A program made the position numbers and the translations under genes. From the IMG/VR virus record IMGVR_UViG_3300010392_000374, positions 1-59,309 of that record: 59,309 nt of DNA; one strand, written 5' to 3'. The notes under the pieces are model-generated. The model was not told the DNA's origin, searched no databases, and was given only the letters and a program-made list of their open reading frames with translations. Shown here one piece after another: positions 42,009 to 47,619 of the stretch; position 1 is the stretch's first letter, and each line of letters opens with the position of its first letter. The DNA comes from a virus.

Positions 42009-42308
42009 TTAAACTGCGTAATGTACTGCGATAGCTACAACTGCTGGTACTGCCCATTCGAGAACGGTGGGGAATTTTACAACAGCCTTAGCTCTTTCTT
42101 TAATTACGTTAACTGCTTCTTTAGCTGAAGCTTTGAAGTCTGCCCATGAGGTAAACTTAAGAGTTCCGCCCTTGATGTTTGTCTTCTGCTGTCCAAGTTC
42201 TCTACCTACGTAGAAACCTACAGCAACCAGCCAATGTGCTCCTAGTGCAGTGATAACAGCAACTAATACACTGTGTGAAACTACACCTGCAATTTGATTC
42301 TTATTCAT
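42009..42308 (-). CDS. Small two-span membrane protein between the terminase genes
   Basis: This 99-residue protein has transmembrane segments near residues 9-34 (VSHSVLVAVITALGAHWLVAV) and at the C-terminus (LEWAVPAVVAIAVHYAV), with a basic amphipathic middle. ATG 42308 overlaps the TerS stop (ATGAATAA). In T7-like phages the holin and spanin genes surround the terminase genes, so this could be a second holin or a lysis accessory. The 3TM holin at 18018 makes its role uncertain. Confidence 0.6.
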   Translation of the reverse strand: MNKNQIAGVVSHSVLVAVITALGAHWLVAVGFYVGRELGQQKTNIKGGTLKFTSWADFKASAKEAVNVIKERAKAVVKFPTVLEWAVPAVVAIAVHYAV

Positions 42309-42687
42309 TATCATTCTTTCTTTTCTCTGGAAGGATGAAGATACCATTTGGTGCTTCAACTTCGTGTTTAACTTTCTCTTGTTTTGCAAGACCAATACGA
42401 TCAAGTACTGCTGTGGTGGCTGCAAGGAGTTCTCTGTTTCCGGGCTTGGTGGGATCTGTTAAGATTCCTAGGAGTCCACTAACTGCCTGTGGTGCTCCGG
42501 ATGTAAGCTCTGCTTGCGCTCTTTCAATAATCAGCTGCATGACGAATGGAGTGAATGCTTGTGAGAACTTAGTAGTGGGTGAGTATCCCGCAATGTTCAT
42601 AGCCTCTCGCTTATTGCCATTGACTTCAAACATCGCATCTACAAGTTTCTCTTGCATCTCTGTTGGTTTGTTTTGAGTTTTAATCAT
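42301..42687 (-). CDS. terS: Terminase small subunit
   Basis: In this 128-residue protein the N-terminal half (TEMQEKLVDAMFEVNGNKREA, MNIAGYSPTTKFSQ) is the helix-turn-helix typical of TerS DNA recognition. It is followed by an oligomerisation helix pair and ELLAATTAVLDRIGLAKQEK. The C-terminal peptide NGIFILPEK is also common in T7-like small terminases. It precedes TerL with one membrane protein gene between, similar to the T7 order. Confidence 0.75.
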   Translation of the reverse strand: MIKTQNKPTEMQEKLVDAMFEVNGNKREAMNIAGYSPTTKFSQAFTPFVMQLIIERAQAELTSGAPQAVSGLLGILTDPTKPGNRELLAATTAVLDRIGLAKQEKVKHEVEAPNGIFILPEKRKNDNE

Positions 42688-42726
42688 TTGTTTCTTTCTC
42701 TGGGGATAGGATTAGTATCTCAGCCC

Positions 42727-42999
42727 TTAATCCTTTTTGTCCCTATCCTTAGGTAGCTTATGATGTTCCTCTAACATATCTTCTTCCATAAGCATGTCAT
42801 AGATTTCCCTAGTGGTGTAGTGACGGCCATGCCATTCACTGTCAGGGTTTTTACCAAGTTCGTTGATGTGGTTCTTTACATAAAGTATATCGCTGTGGTG
42901 CATCTCAATTCCTACAAGTTGATCATCTGGATCATCAGCCAATCTAGAAAAGACTTCGCTGAGTAGGGCTGAGTATTCTGAGTCGTTTGTTATATTCAT
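42727..42999 (-). CDS. Hypothetical 90-residue protein
   Basis: This acidic protein is rich in His and Asp/Glu (VGIEMHHSDILYVKNHINEL; MLMEEDMLEEHHKLPKDRDKKD). No family is recognised; the scattered histidines could bind metal. It is the third gene of the leftward unit, just before the terminase genes, and starts two bases after the stop of the 56-residue gene. Confidence 0.65.
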   Translation of the reverse strand: MNITNDSEYSALLSEVFSRLADDPDDQLVGIEMHHSDILYVKNHINELGKNPDSEWHGRHYTTREIYDMLMEEDMLEEHHKLPKDRDKKD

Positions 43000-43001
43000 T
43001 T

Positions 43002-43172
43002 TTATTCTTTTGTCAAGGATCTAATTCTAGTTCCTGTAGAATCCTGTAGATAAACTTCCAAGTTCCCTTGAGGTCCTCTTTGTTCTTCCAACTTGTATCC
43101 TTCTGCTTTCCAATTAGGGTTTTCTTCTCGTAGATCTTCTAAGATCTGTTTCATTAGTTCTGTCTCGGTCAT
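43002..43172 (-). CDS. Hypothetical 56-residue protein
   Basis: This small reading frame has its ATG (43172) seven bases after CTAGAGG. The product is a charged helix (MTETELMKQILEDLREENPNW) followed by a short beta part with GNLEVYLQDSTGTRIRSL. No family is recognised. It is preceded by a structured leader element (43184-43290) that recurs before another phage gene at 50323. Confidence 0.6.
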   Translation of the reverse strand: MTETELMKQILEDLREENPNWKAEGYKLEEQRGPQGNLEVYLQDSTGTRIRSLTKE

Positions 43173-43183
43173 TCAAATACCTC

Positions 43184-43290
43184 TAGGATTAATTTTAAGG
43201 GCCACTGAGAGGCCATCTCTTTCTTTTTGGTACCAGCATAGCTGAACTATTAGAGATGACGTCTCACGGTACCTTAAAATTGATTTAAGA
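43184..43290 (-). promoter_or_regulatory. Structured leader element, copy 1
   Basis: On the minus strand the segment runs from AATTTTAAGGTACC to GGCCCTTAAAATTAATCCTAG and can close on itself by an AT-rich stem of about 12 bp, enclosing smaller hairpins (GAGA/TCTC pairs). It ends just before the gene at 43172. A closely similar end, CCTTAAAATTAATTCTAGGAG, precedes the gene at 50323. It may act as a promoter-leader or translational control element. Confidence 0.5.
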
Positions 43291-43482
43291 ATCTCTTCCA
43301 CCTACAGGTGTTAATTCAATGCAGGTGTATGTTATGTCTTTACCGGTCTCTTTAGATAACTCTGGAGCTGCAACAGAGCCAATCTCTTTACATTTCTCTA
43401 GATTCTCCACAGATTGCCCATAGACTAGCTGAGGATCTCCAGAGTTTATACCAATAAAGGATAATATTACCATTAATTTCAT
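43285..43482 (-). CDS. Small secreted or membrane-anchored protein
   Basis: This 65-residue product starts MKLMVILSFIGINSGDPQLVYGQ, a signal-peptide-like N-terminus. About 40 residues follow with two cysteines (EKCKEI, TYTCIEL). ATG 43482 follows AAAGGAAA; an ATG at 43497 behind AAGGGG is also possible. It is the first gene of the leftward unit, directly under its own operator-containing promoter, so it is probably early and may act in the periplasm. Confidence 0.55.
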   Translation of the reverse strand: MKLMVILSFIGINSGDPQLVYGQSVENLEKCKEIGSVAAPELSKETGKDITYTCIELTPVGGRDS

Positions 43483-43514
43483 TTTATTTCCTTTCATTCC
43501 CCTTGATTGCCTGT

Positions 43515-43543
43515 AGTTTACCACACTATCGTGTGTTTTGCAA
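43515..43543 (-). promoter_or_regulatory. Promoter with inverted-repeat operator
   Basis: On the minus strand TTGCAA, a 17-base spacer and TAAACT form a sigma70-like promoter. The spacer contains the perfect inverted repeat CACAC-GATA-GTGTG (43522-43535), a likely repressor-binding site between -35 and -10. It drives the first leftward gene. Confidence 0.6.
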
Positions 43544-43544
43544 C

Positions 43545-43592
43545 AGGAAAAATAAAATAAAAGCCCTACTTAAGAGATTCTTAAGGGGCTTT
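43545..43592 (-). terminator. Leftward terminator or attenuator in the control region
   Basis: On the minus strand AAAGCCC pairs with GGGCTTT and an inner CTTAAGA/TCTTAAG stem continues, followed by TTTTATTTTATTTTT. It is located 175 bp after the strong leftward promoter and just before the operator-promoter, so transcripts from the first promoter would end here unless antitermination occurs. Confidence 0.7.
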
Positions 43593-43766
43593 AGGGTATC
43601 TTAGGAGTTTCTTTAGAGATATCTCTTAAGATCTTTAGAGTTTCCTAGAGTATCTCCTAAGTATTTAAGGTATTACTTAGGTAGTAATGGTAATACTCTA
43701 GGTAAACTCTGTAGTATCTAACTGAATAGAGTCTTAAGAGTATCTCTTAAGTATCTTATAAGATAT

Positions 43767-43794
43767 ATTATACACACTTTTGAGAATCTGTCAA
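43767..43794 (-). promoter_or_regulatory. Near-consensus leftward sigma70 promoter
   Basis: On the minus strand TTGACA, a 16-base spacer and a perfect TATAAT occur. It is the best match to the host housekeeping promoter in the genome and points towards the leftward (structural) unit. A terminator-like hairpin lies about 175 bp downstream. Confidence 0.8.
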
Positions 43795-43813
43795 GTATAT
43801 TTCTTATAAGACC

Positions 43814-43881
43814 GGCGAGGGTAACCCAGAAATACCCCTAAGTAACCCCCGAGTGTCTCTGGTAACTGGGTAGATCTCGCC
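43814..43881. other. Long imperfect hairpin in the control region
   Basis: GGCGAG pairs with CTCGCC and, after a small internal loop, TAACCCAG pairs with CTGGGTA with one bulge, enclosing about 36 nt rich in C runs. It is more GC-rich than its surroundings. It may be an origin structure, a small RNA or a regulator site. Confidence 0.5.
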
Positions 43882-44272
43882 AGTAGTCGTTTGGAAACTC
43901 CTAAAATCTCCTGAGATTCTCTAGGGTTTTACTATTAAGATACTTATGGGGTATTGTGGTACCTTAGGAGATACTTTGGAGATACTTGGGGTTAATAGGT
44001 TTACAACCTTCAGGTGATATTTTCTCATAAGCCAGTATAATAGTAACGTACACACCCCCCAGTGGCCCCTAGAGACCCCCTTAAGTTACCTTATAACATA
44101 TCCTCCCGAGTATCTCCCGAGAAACTCTAGGGATACTGCGGGGTTCTCAAGAGATACTTAGGGGAACTAACTAGTATATTCACCCAAAAGGGTTAATGGG
44201 GAGGACTGTAGAGGGACTTAGGGGTTATACTATAACATATCCCCCAAGTTTCCCTTAAGCTTCTCCCAAGAC

Positions 44273-44288
44273 TGGTACGGTACTTGCA
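44273..44288 (+). promoter_or_regulatory. Sigma54-type promoter, distal copy
   Basis: TGGTACGGTACTTGCA matches the sigma54 -24/-12 consensus (TGGYAC-N5-TTGCW) with the invariant GG and GC separated by exactly 10 bases. It points to the rightward early genes. No activator gene is recognised in the phage. Confidence 0.55.
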
Positions 44289-44314
44289 TTATGTTCTCTC
44301 TCTGTTCTCAATAG

Positions 44315-44400
44315 GCCCTAGAATTAGTTTTAAGGGGCCCCTAGGGCGTATCTCTATCTTTCAGGTAGGGTGATACCGGGAACTAGAGAGTTATGAAAGG
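44315..44400 (-). promoter_or_regulatory. Structured leader element, copy 2 (divergent)
   Basis: CTAGAATTAGTTTTAAGGGGCC, then TATCTCTATCTTTCAGGTA, resembles copy 1 at 43184 in the same orientation (CTAGGATTAATTTTAAGGGCC, then CATCTCTTTCTTTTTGGTA). No gene follows closely on the minus strand. It may be a regulator-binding or structural relic. Confidence 0.4.
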
Positions 44401-44425
44401 TTCCTTGTTTGTTCTCTTTATGTTC

Positions 44426-44441
44426 TGGCACACTTCTTGCT
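44426..44441 (+). promoter_or_regulatory. Sigma54-type promoter, proximal copy
   Basis: TGGCACACTTCTTGCT is a near-perfect sigma54 -24/-12 element with GG-N10-GC spacing. The start site expected about 12 bases past GC would be near 44452, exactly where the repeated sequence ACTATTTAGTTTCTTT begins, 150 bp upstream of the first rightward gene. Confidence 0.6.
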
Positions 44442-44456
44442 ACGCGTACACAGGTA

Positions 44457-44481
44457 CTATTTAGTTTCTTTAGAGTACTGT
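44457..44481 (+). repeat. Early-region repeat, copy A
   Basis: The segment from ACTATTTAGTTTCTTT to GAGTACTG differs at only about three positions from 45611-45635 (ACTATCTAGTTTCTTT to GAATACTG). Each copy lies upstream of a small early gene, so it may be a transcript start or RNA-processing site. Confidence 0.55.
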
Positions 44482-44602
44482 TAAGTTTTTCTTATGAGTA
44501 TCGTTAGAAAATCTAGTTTGAGAAGTCCCTTAGGATATGAGAAGGTAGGGACATGGTGAAGGAACACAGGGGATTGGCCCTTGTGCTAACGGAGTAGCCG
44601 AT

Positions 44603-44818
44603 ATGAGCAACTATAAGCTTTTGCGCATTAGTGCGCCTAATTCCTCTAATGCGGGGAACTTCTGGATCATGGACAACACTGGTCTAGAAGTCCGTACATG
44701 GGATAACCGAGAAGAAGCCCTAGATATGGCTATGGCCTATCTCGACAACGGGCAATATGCCATGGAAGTTGTATACATTCCTTCCGGTATCTCTTGGCGT
44801 ATCAAGAGGAGCAACTAA
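44603..44818 (+). CDS. First rightward early gene, hypothetical 71-residue protein
   Basis: This small protein (MSNYKLLRISAPNSSNAGN...) contains NREEALDMAMAYLDNG and WRIKRSN, an alpha/beta mini-domain with no known family. It is behind CGGAG, about 160 bp downstream of the proximal sigma54-type promoter. Early position suggests a host take-over function. Codon use here is more GC-rich than in most of the genome. Confidence 0.7.
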   Translation: MSNYKLLRISAPNSSNAGNFWIMDNTGLEVRTWDNREEALDMAMAYLDNGQYAMEVVYIPSGISWRIKRSN

Positions 44819-45120
44819 TGGCTAAACAATCATACAAGGTTATTACCTTGGCAGATGGTACAAGACACCGGGCAATCTCTTGCCCTACTCGTAAGACTAT
44901 CCCAAGCGCCCCTAGCGGTATCTCTAAAGGTACTGTTAAGGCCCCTGAGGTGAAGCTAACGAGGTCTCAGAAGAAGCTACGACGGGAGCAAGCCCGGATA
45001 ATGAGGGAAGCACAGTTCGCTGCCCGAGAATATCCCAAGGGCAAGGGCCAAAGGTCAGGCACGCTTAGTTCATCCTTTGAACGCTGCCTAATGGCGAAGC
45101 CCTCTAAGTCTCAGAAATAA
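44818..45120 (+). CDS. Basic early protein, 100 residues
   Basis: This Lys/Arg-rich protein starts at ATG 44818 overlapping the previous stop (TAATG); an in-frame ATG eight codons earlier lies inside the preceding gene. It has LTRSQKKLRREQARIMREAQ as a strongly basic helix and a CPTRK sequence near residue 22. A nucleic-acid or ribosome-binding role is plausible from composition only. Its stop codon forms part of the following terminator stem. Confidence 0.65.
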   Translation: MAKQSYKVITLADGTRHRAISCPTRKTIPSAPSGISKGTVKAPEVKLTRSQKKLRREQARIMREAQFAAREYPKGKGQRSGTLSSSFERCLMAKPSKSQK

Positions 45121-45137
45121 CCCTACGGGGTTATTTT
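45116..45137 (+). terminator. Terminator after the first early genes
   Basis: AATAACCC pairs with GGGTTATT (8 bp) around TACG, followed by TTTT. It should end most transcripts of the first two early genes and separates them from the non-coding stretch downstream. Confidence 0.75.
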
Positions 45138-45144
45138 CCCCTGT

Positions 45145-45600
45145 TAGCCTCGTTAAGAATATGTTAAGACCTTTAGCGTATTTTTAACCGGACTGACAAA
45201 TCAGTGTCCGCCGCTTTAGTCCTAACTGCCATAGGCGACGAGGGCGAGGCAAGCCGCAAGGCAGGTGCGACTAGATAGTTTCAGTCTTAACTAGGGCCAT
45301 CCGATACCGGCCTTAAACGTATCGGTGACGCTAGACGCCAGAAAGCCGTGGTGTCACAGTGAGCATATATGTGAACGGTAGCGTGAACGTGTACGCTTAA
45401 AGCTTGCCTTAGCGCCCTTAGGGTATCTTTCGAGATAACTTAAGAGATAAGACTTCGGACTGTAGCGTTAAGCACAATGGCCTAGACCTGACAAGTCTAA
45501 CCATAGTTATACGGGATACCTAACCAGCTTTGGCAACAATCCAATAGGGGACACCAAAGCAACCGGGGAAGCTAGACTTCCGTTAACCGGCGAGGTAAAT
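45145..45600 (+). ncRNA. Candidate structured non-coding RNA
   Basis: This stretch of about 450 bp has no credible reading frame and is more GC-rich than its surroundings. It holds several strong hairpins: CGGAC/GTCCG at 45189-45210, CCGATAC/GTATCGG at 45301-45325, TATCT-TTCG-AGATA at 45424-45437, and nested ATGG/CCAT with TAGAC/GTCTA at 45477-45504. The density of stems and a stable UUCG loop suggest a folded RNA. Large ornate RNAs such as GOLLD and ROOL occur in phages near tRNAs, but I cannot confirm membership. Confidence 0.45.
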
Positions 45601-45610
45601 AATTCACATA

Positions 45611-45635
45611 TACTATCTAGTTTCTTTTGAATACT
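45611..45635 (+). repeat. Early-region repeat, copy B
   Basis: This is a near-identical copy of 44457-44481 (ACTAT-T/C-TAGTTTCTTT). It directly precedes the long hairpin leader of the 60-residue gene. Confidence 0.55.
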
Positions 45636-45727
45636 GAGTTGGAAGCTGAAGCATAATCGGAATAATGCGCAAATTCTAGACCCTTGAGAACCAGACTATA
45701 GAGGCTGGCAGCTTCCTACTGAGTATT
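45630..45727 (+). promoter_or_regulatory. Structured leader of the 60-residue gene (L1)
   Basis: AATACT pairs with AGTATT and GGAAGCTG pairs with CAGCTTCC, giving 14 bp in two blocks that enclose about 60 nt with smaller stems (CCAG/CTGG). The flanks TACTGAGTTGG and CCTACTGA recur around a second, unrelated stem at 46763-46898, so both look like one leader type. Confidence 0.55.
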
Positions 45728-45752
45728 TAGATTAACTGGAAAGGAATTAAAC

Positions 45753-45935
45753 ATGACCTTCAAATCGCCCCGAGTTAACGGCATTAAGGTTGCCAAAGTT
45801 AACGGCCATTCCGTTGGCGCAATTTCTCATGACGTTATCCCGCCAATGCCAACAGTTCATCTGTCGGATAAATGCCAAGTGACGTTTGCGACTAAGAAAA
45901 CCATGGCGGAAACACTTAACGAGTGTTACGCCTAA
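45753..45935 (+). CDS. Small early protein, 60 residues
   Basis: The product is MTFKSPRVNGIKVAKVNGHSV... with CQVTFATKKTMAETLNECYA at the C-terminus. It is behind AAAGGAA and between a structured leader and a strong terminator, so it has its own small transcription unit. No family is recognised. This one-gene arrangement suggests dose-controlled early expression. Confidence 0.65.
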   Translation: MTFKSPRVNGIKVAKVNGHSVGAISHDVIPPMPTVHLSDKCQVTFATKKTMAETLNECYA

Positions 45936-45951
45936 GATACTATAGTTAACG

Positions 45952-45991
45952 CCCTAGAGTTTCCTAACAAGATACTCTAGGGTTTTTCTTT
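45952..45991 (+). terminator. Terminator after the 60-residue gene
   Basis: CCCTAGAGT pairs with ACTCTAGGG (9 bp) around a 13-base loop, followed by TTTTTCTTT. It is a strong intrinsic terminator. Confidence 0.85.
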
Positions 45992-46061
45992 AGAGAACTT
46001 AAAGAGATTAACTAATGGTGGTTAGTCTCTCCAAGTCCTCTTATCGAAAGGGAAAAAGAAG

Positions 46062-46601
46062 ATGGCTACTGAAAAAGAAAAAGCTGCATTCGCGGCTAAA
46101 GACTTCGATAAACAAATGCTTCCTACTATTCGCAAAACTGGTACAAAACTGCGTGAGTTTGTCCAGATTGCAATGGTACATGCTCATGAAGAATATGTAC
46201 AAGGTAAGCGCGACTTTGACGCTATGGCGCGGCTTCTCAATGCGGTTTATGCAGGGTTTACCCTTCGGACTGCCAAAGTTGTGGCCTCGTACATCAAGGA
46301 ACACGGTCCTTATGCGGTAGAATTCCGCAAAGATCCTAAGACTAAGGCCGAGCGCTGGTATGTCAAGGAAGATAAATCGGAAGATGCTGTTGCATTCGAT
46401 CAGATGAAAATCCAATGGTATAATTGGGACAATGGCAAAGCCAAGCAGGAACTGAAGAACGAGGAAGATTTCCTCAAGATGATCCAGCGTGTTGCCAATG
46501 ACAAGGAACACAAGCGCTTCAACGCGAAGGCTGTGGCAGTGGCTAACAAGACGCTGACTTTCCTGACGGAAGAAACTCAGGCTGACAACATCGCCGCCTA
46601 A
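46062..46601 (+). CDS. Early protein of 179 residues, probably highly expressed
   Basis: This Lys/Ala-rich, mainly helical protein contains DKQMLPTIRKTGTKLREFVQ, MARLLNAVYAGFTLRTAKVV and an aromatic IQWYNWDNGKAK. No family is recognised. Its codon choice is more GC-rich than most of the genome, and it has its own leader and a strong terminator downstream, all signs of high expression. It may be a DNA- or host-polymerase-binding early protein, but that is inference. Confidence 0.7.
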   Translation: MATEKEKAAFAAKDFDKQMLPTIRKTGTKLREFVQIAMVHAHEEYVQGKRDFDAMARLLNAVYAGFTLRTAKVVASYIKEHGPYAVEFRKDPKTKAERWYVKEDKSEDAVAFDQMKIQWYNWDNGKAKQELKNEEDFLKMIQRVANDKEHKRFNAKAVAVANKTLTFLTEETQADNIAA

Positions 46602-46621
46602 TATTCTAGGTGGATAACTGA

Positions 46622-46672
46622 CCCAAGAGTTTACCTTTAGTTTTCTTTAGGTATTCTCTTGGGTTTTCTTTT
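46622..46672 (+). terminator. Terminator after the 179-residue gene
   Basis: CCCAAGAG pairs with CTCTTGGG (8 bp) around an internal AT-rich hairpin (ACCT/AGGT), followed by TTTTCTTTT. The loop resembles the early repeat (TTTAGTTTTCTTTAGG). Confidence 0.8.
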
Positions 46673-46719
46673 GGTGAAACTTACAGTAATTCCAGCTCTG
46701 CAACTGAGCGTGCTAGCAA

Positions 46720-46905
46720 GTCCGGCGGGAACTTGTGGAATAAATCCCGCCACTTAACTTCTTAGTATTGAGTTGGTTAGTGAATAGATAAGGACGTAAA
46801 CTGCCTCTGTAAAGGTGAGTCCTTTGGTTTGCATTACAGTGCATTCCATAAACATACTAATAGGCCCTTGATCGGGAGGTGTCACTAACCTACTGAAAAC
46901 TAAGG
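46720..46905 (+). promoter_or_regulatory. Structured leader upstream of the 58-residue gene (L2)
   Basis: GGCGGGA pairs with TCCCGCC near 46723-46750. GGTTAGTGA (46774) pairs with TCACTAACC (46882), closing about 100 nt that contain CTGTAA/TTACAG and AAAGG/CCTTT stems. Flanks GTATTGAGTTGG and CCTACTGA match those of L1 at 45630. It is a non-coding regulatory RNA or leader candidate. Confidence 0.5.
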
Positions 46906-46914
46906 AGATTTCCA

Positions 46915-47091
46915 ATGACCAAGGTTAACTGTTACAGTGAACTAAATGAGTTCACTCAAACGTTTAAGAACCTGAACGCTGCTGTCTATTTCGCACGTAG
47001 CTGGAGTAAATCTATTGATCATTGCGCTGTTGTAACTCACAACGGAAAGTTCTTTGGTCAGTATGGACACCGGGTAGATATGAAATGCTAG
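46915..47091 (+). CDS. Hypothetical 58-residue protein
   Basis: The product MTKVNCYSELNEFTQTFK... contains LNAAVYFARSWSKSIDHCAVV and THNGKFFGQYG, a small alpha/beta protein of unknown family. It starts behind AAGGAGA after the L2 leader. It is the first gene of the accessory region that runs to 55 kb. Confidence 0.65.
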   Translation: MTKVNCYSELNEFTQTFKNLNAAVYFARSWSKSIDHCAVVTHNGKFFGQYGHRVDMKC

Positions 47092-47148
47092 AGAAAATCT
47101 GTCTAGCTGTCGCTGTAGTTCTTGCAAGTATTCACTGGAGTATCTGAC

Positions 47149-47322
47149 ATGGAACTAGTCTTTTTATTCTTAGCTTTCATATTAGGTATCTTACATTTTA
47201 ATTGGTGGATAAAAAACTTTCACCAAGAGTATGTTCTTGCTTTCATGGTGATACACTTAACCTTCTCTTTTCTTTCTTTATTGTTCTGTCCTTTCTATTT
47301 CTATATGGAGTATTTAAGATGA
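47149..47322 (+). CDS. Small two-span membrane protein
   Basis: This 57-residue protein has hydrophobic segments MELVFLFLAFILGILHF and AFMVIHLTFSFLSLLFCPF separated by NWWIKNFHQEY. ATG 47149 was chosen; the frame is open nine codons further upstream. It ends in an ATGA overlap with another membrane protein gene. Membrane location is clear, function unknown. Confidence 0.6.
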   Translation: MELVFLFLAFILGILHFNWWIKNFHQEYVLAFMVIHLTFSFLSLLFCPFYFYMEYLR

Positions 47323-47618
47323 GCATAGTATTTATATTTATCTTCTCTGCCCTTGTCTCAGCAGTTCTTTTCTTTATCTATTCTTTGATCAAGATTGAGG
47401 TTTGGTATCGACATGCCGGACACGCAATAGATCTTTGGGGTAAATGCATACACGAAATCATTAAAAGAGAACTAGATATTTCTTTTCTTGAGCCTCAAAA
47501 TATCTACCAAAGGTACAAGAAAGATAGTTACAACTATATGAGTATCTTTAAATGGACCTTTGAAGATTTCTTTCCCGGATACAAGGAAGAACTAGACAAC
47601 CTACTATCGGAGAAGTAA
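47319..47618 (+). CDS. Membrane-anchored protein, 99 residues
   Basis: An N-terminal transmembrane segment (SIVFIFIFSALVSAVLFFIY) is followed by a soluble, aromatic-rich part (KIEVWYRHAGHAIDLWG, KWTFEDFFPGYKEELDN). ATG 47319 overlaps the previous stop. No family is recognised. Together with its neighbours it forms a run of envelope-directed small proteins. Confidence 0.6.
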   Translation: MSIVFIFIFSALVSAVLFFIYSLIKIEVWYRHAGHAIDLWGKCIHEIIKRELDISFLEPQNIYQRYKKDSYNYMSIFKWTFEDFFPGYKEELDNLLSEK

Positions 47619-47619
47619 C

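Larger units (their letters stand above)
43595..44270. other. AT-rich control region with iteron-like repeats, candidate origin
   Basis: No credible gene is present. Short motifs related to GAGATACTT and its complement AAGTATCTC recur many times (for example near 43650, 43738, 43967, 43978, 44108 and 44149), often fused to CTTAAG. A 68-nt hairpin lies at 43814-43881. Its position between the divergent units and its repeat density fit an origin of replication and/or regulator-binding array; this is inference. Confidence 0.5.

Noticed and set aside
42975-43020. A TTGACA-N16-TATAAC match on the minus strand near 43.0 kb
   Set aside because: It overlaps the end of the 56-residue gene and the start of the next and has no spare leader. 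In such AT-rich coding sequence a chance match is likely.
43595-44270. A CRISPR-like array
   Set aside because: The repeats are short, degenerate, in both orientations and irregularly spaced, with no constant-length spacers.
44232-44291. A 19-codon minus-strand frame reading through the distal sigma54-type promoter
   Set aside because: It has no similarity, is very short and lies in repeat-rich control sequence, so chance is more likely.
45121-45752. A tmRNA or tRNA array in the non-coding early stretch
   Set aside because: I see no T-arm consensus, no CCA end and no resume-codon tag frame.
47085-47147. A 20-codon hydrophobic frame (MLEKICLAVAVVLASIHWSI)
   Set aside because: It overlaps the preceding gene's end and has only a weak ribosome binding site. 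It is too short to support on its own, though a membrane micropeptide cannot be excluded.
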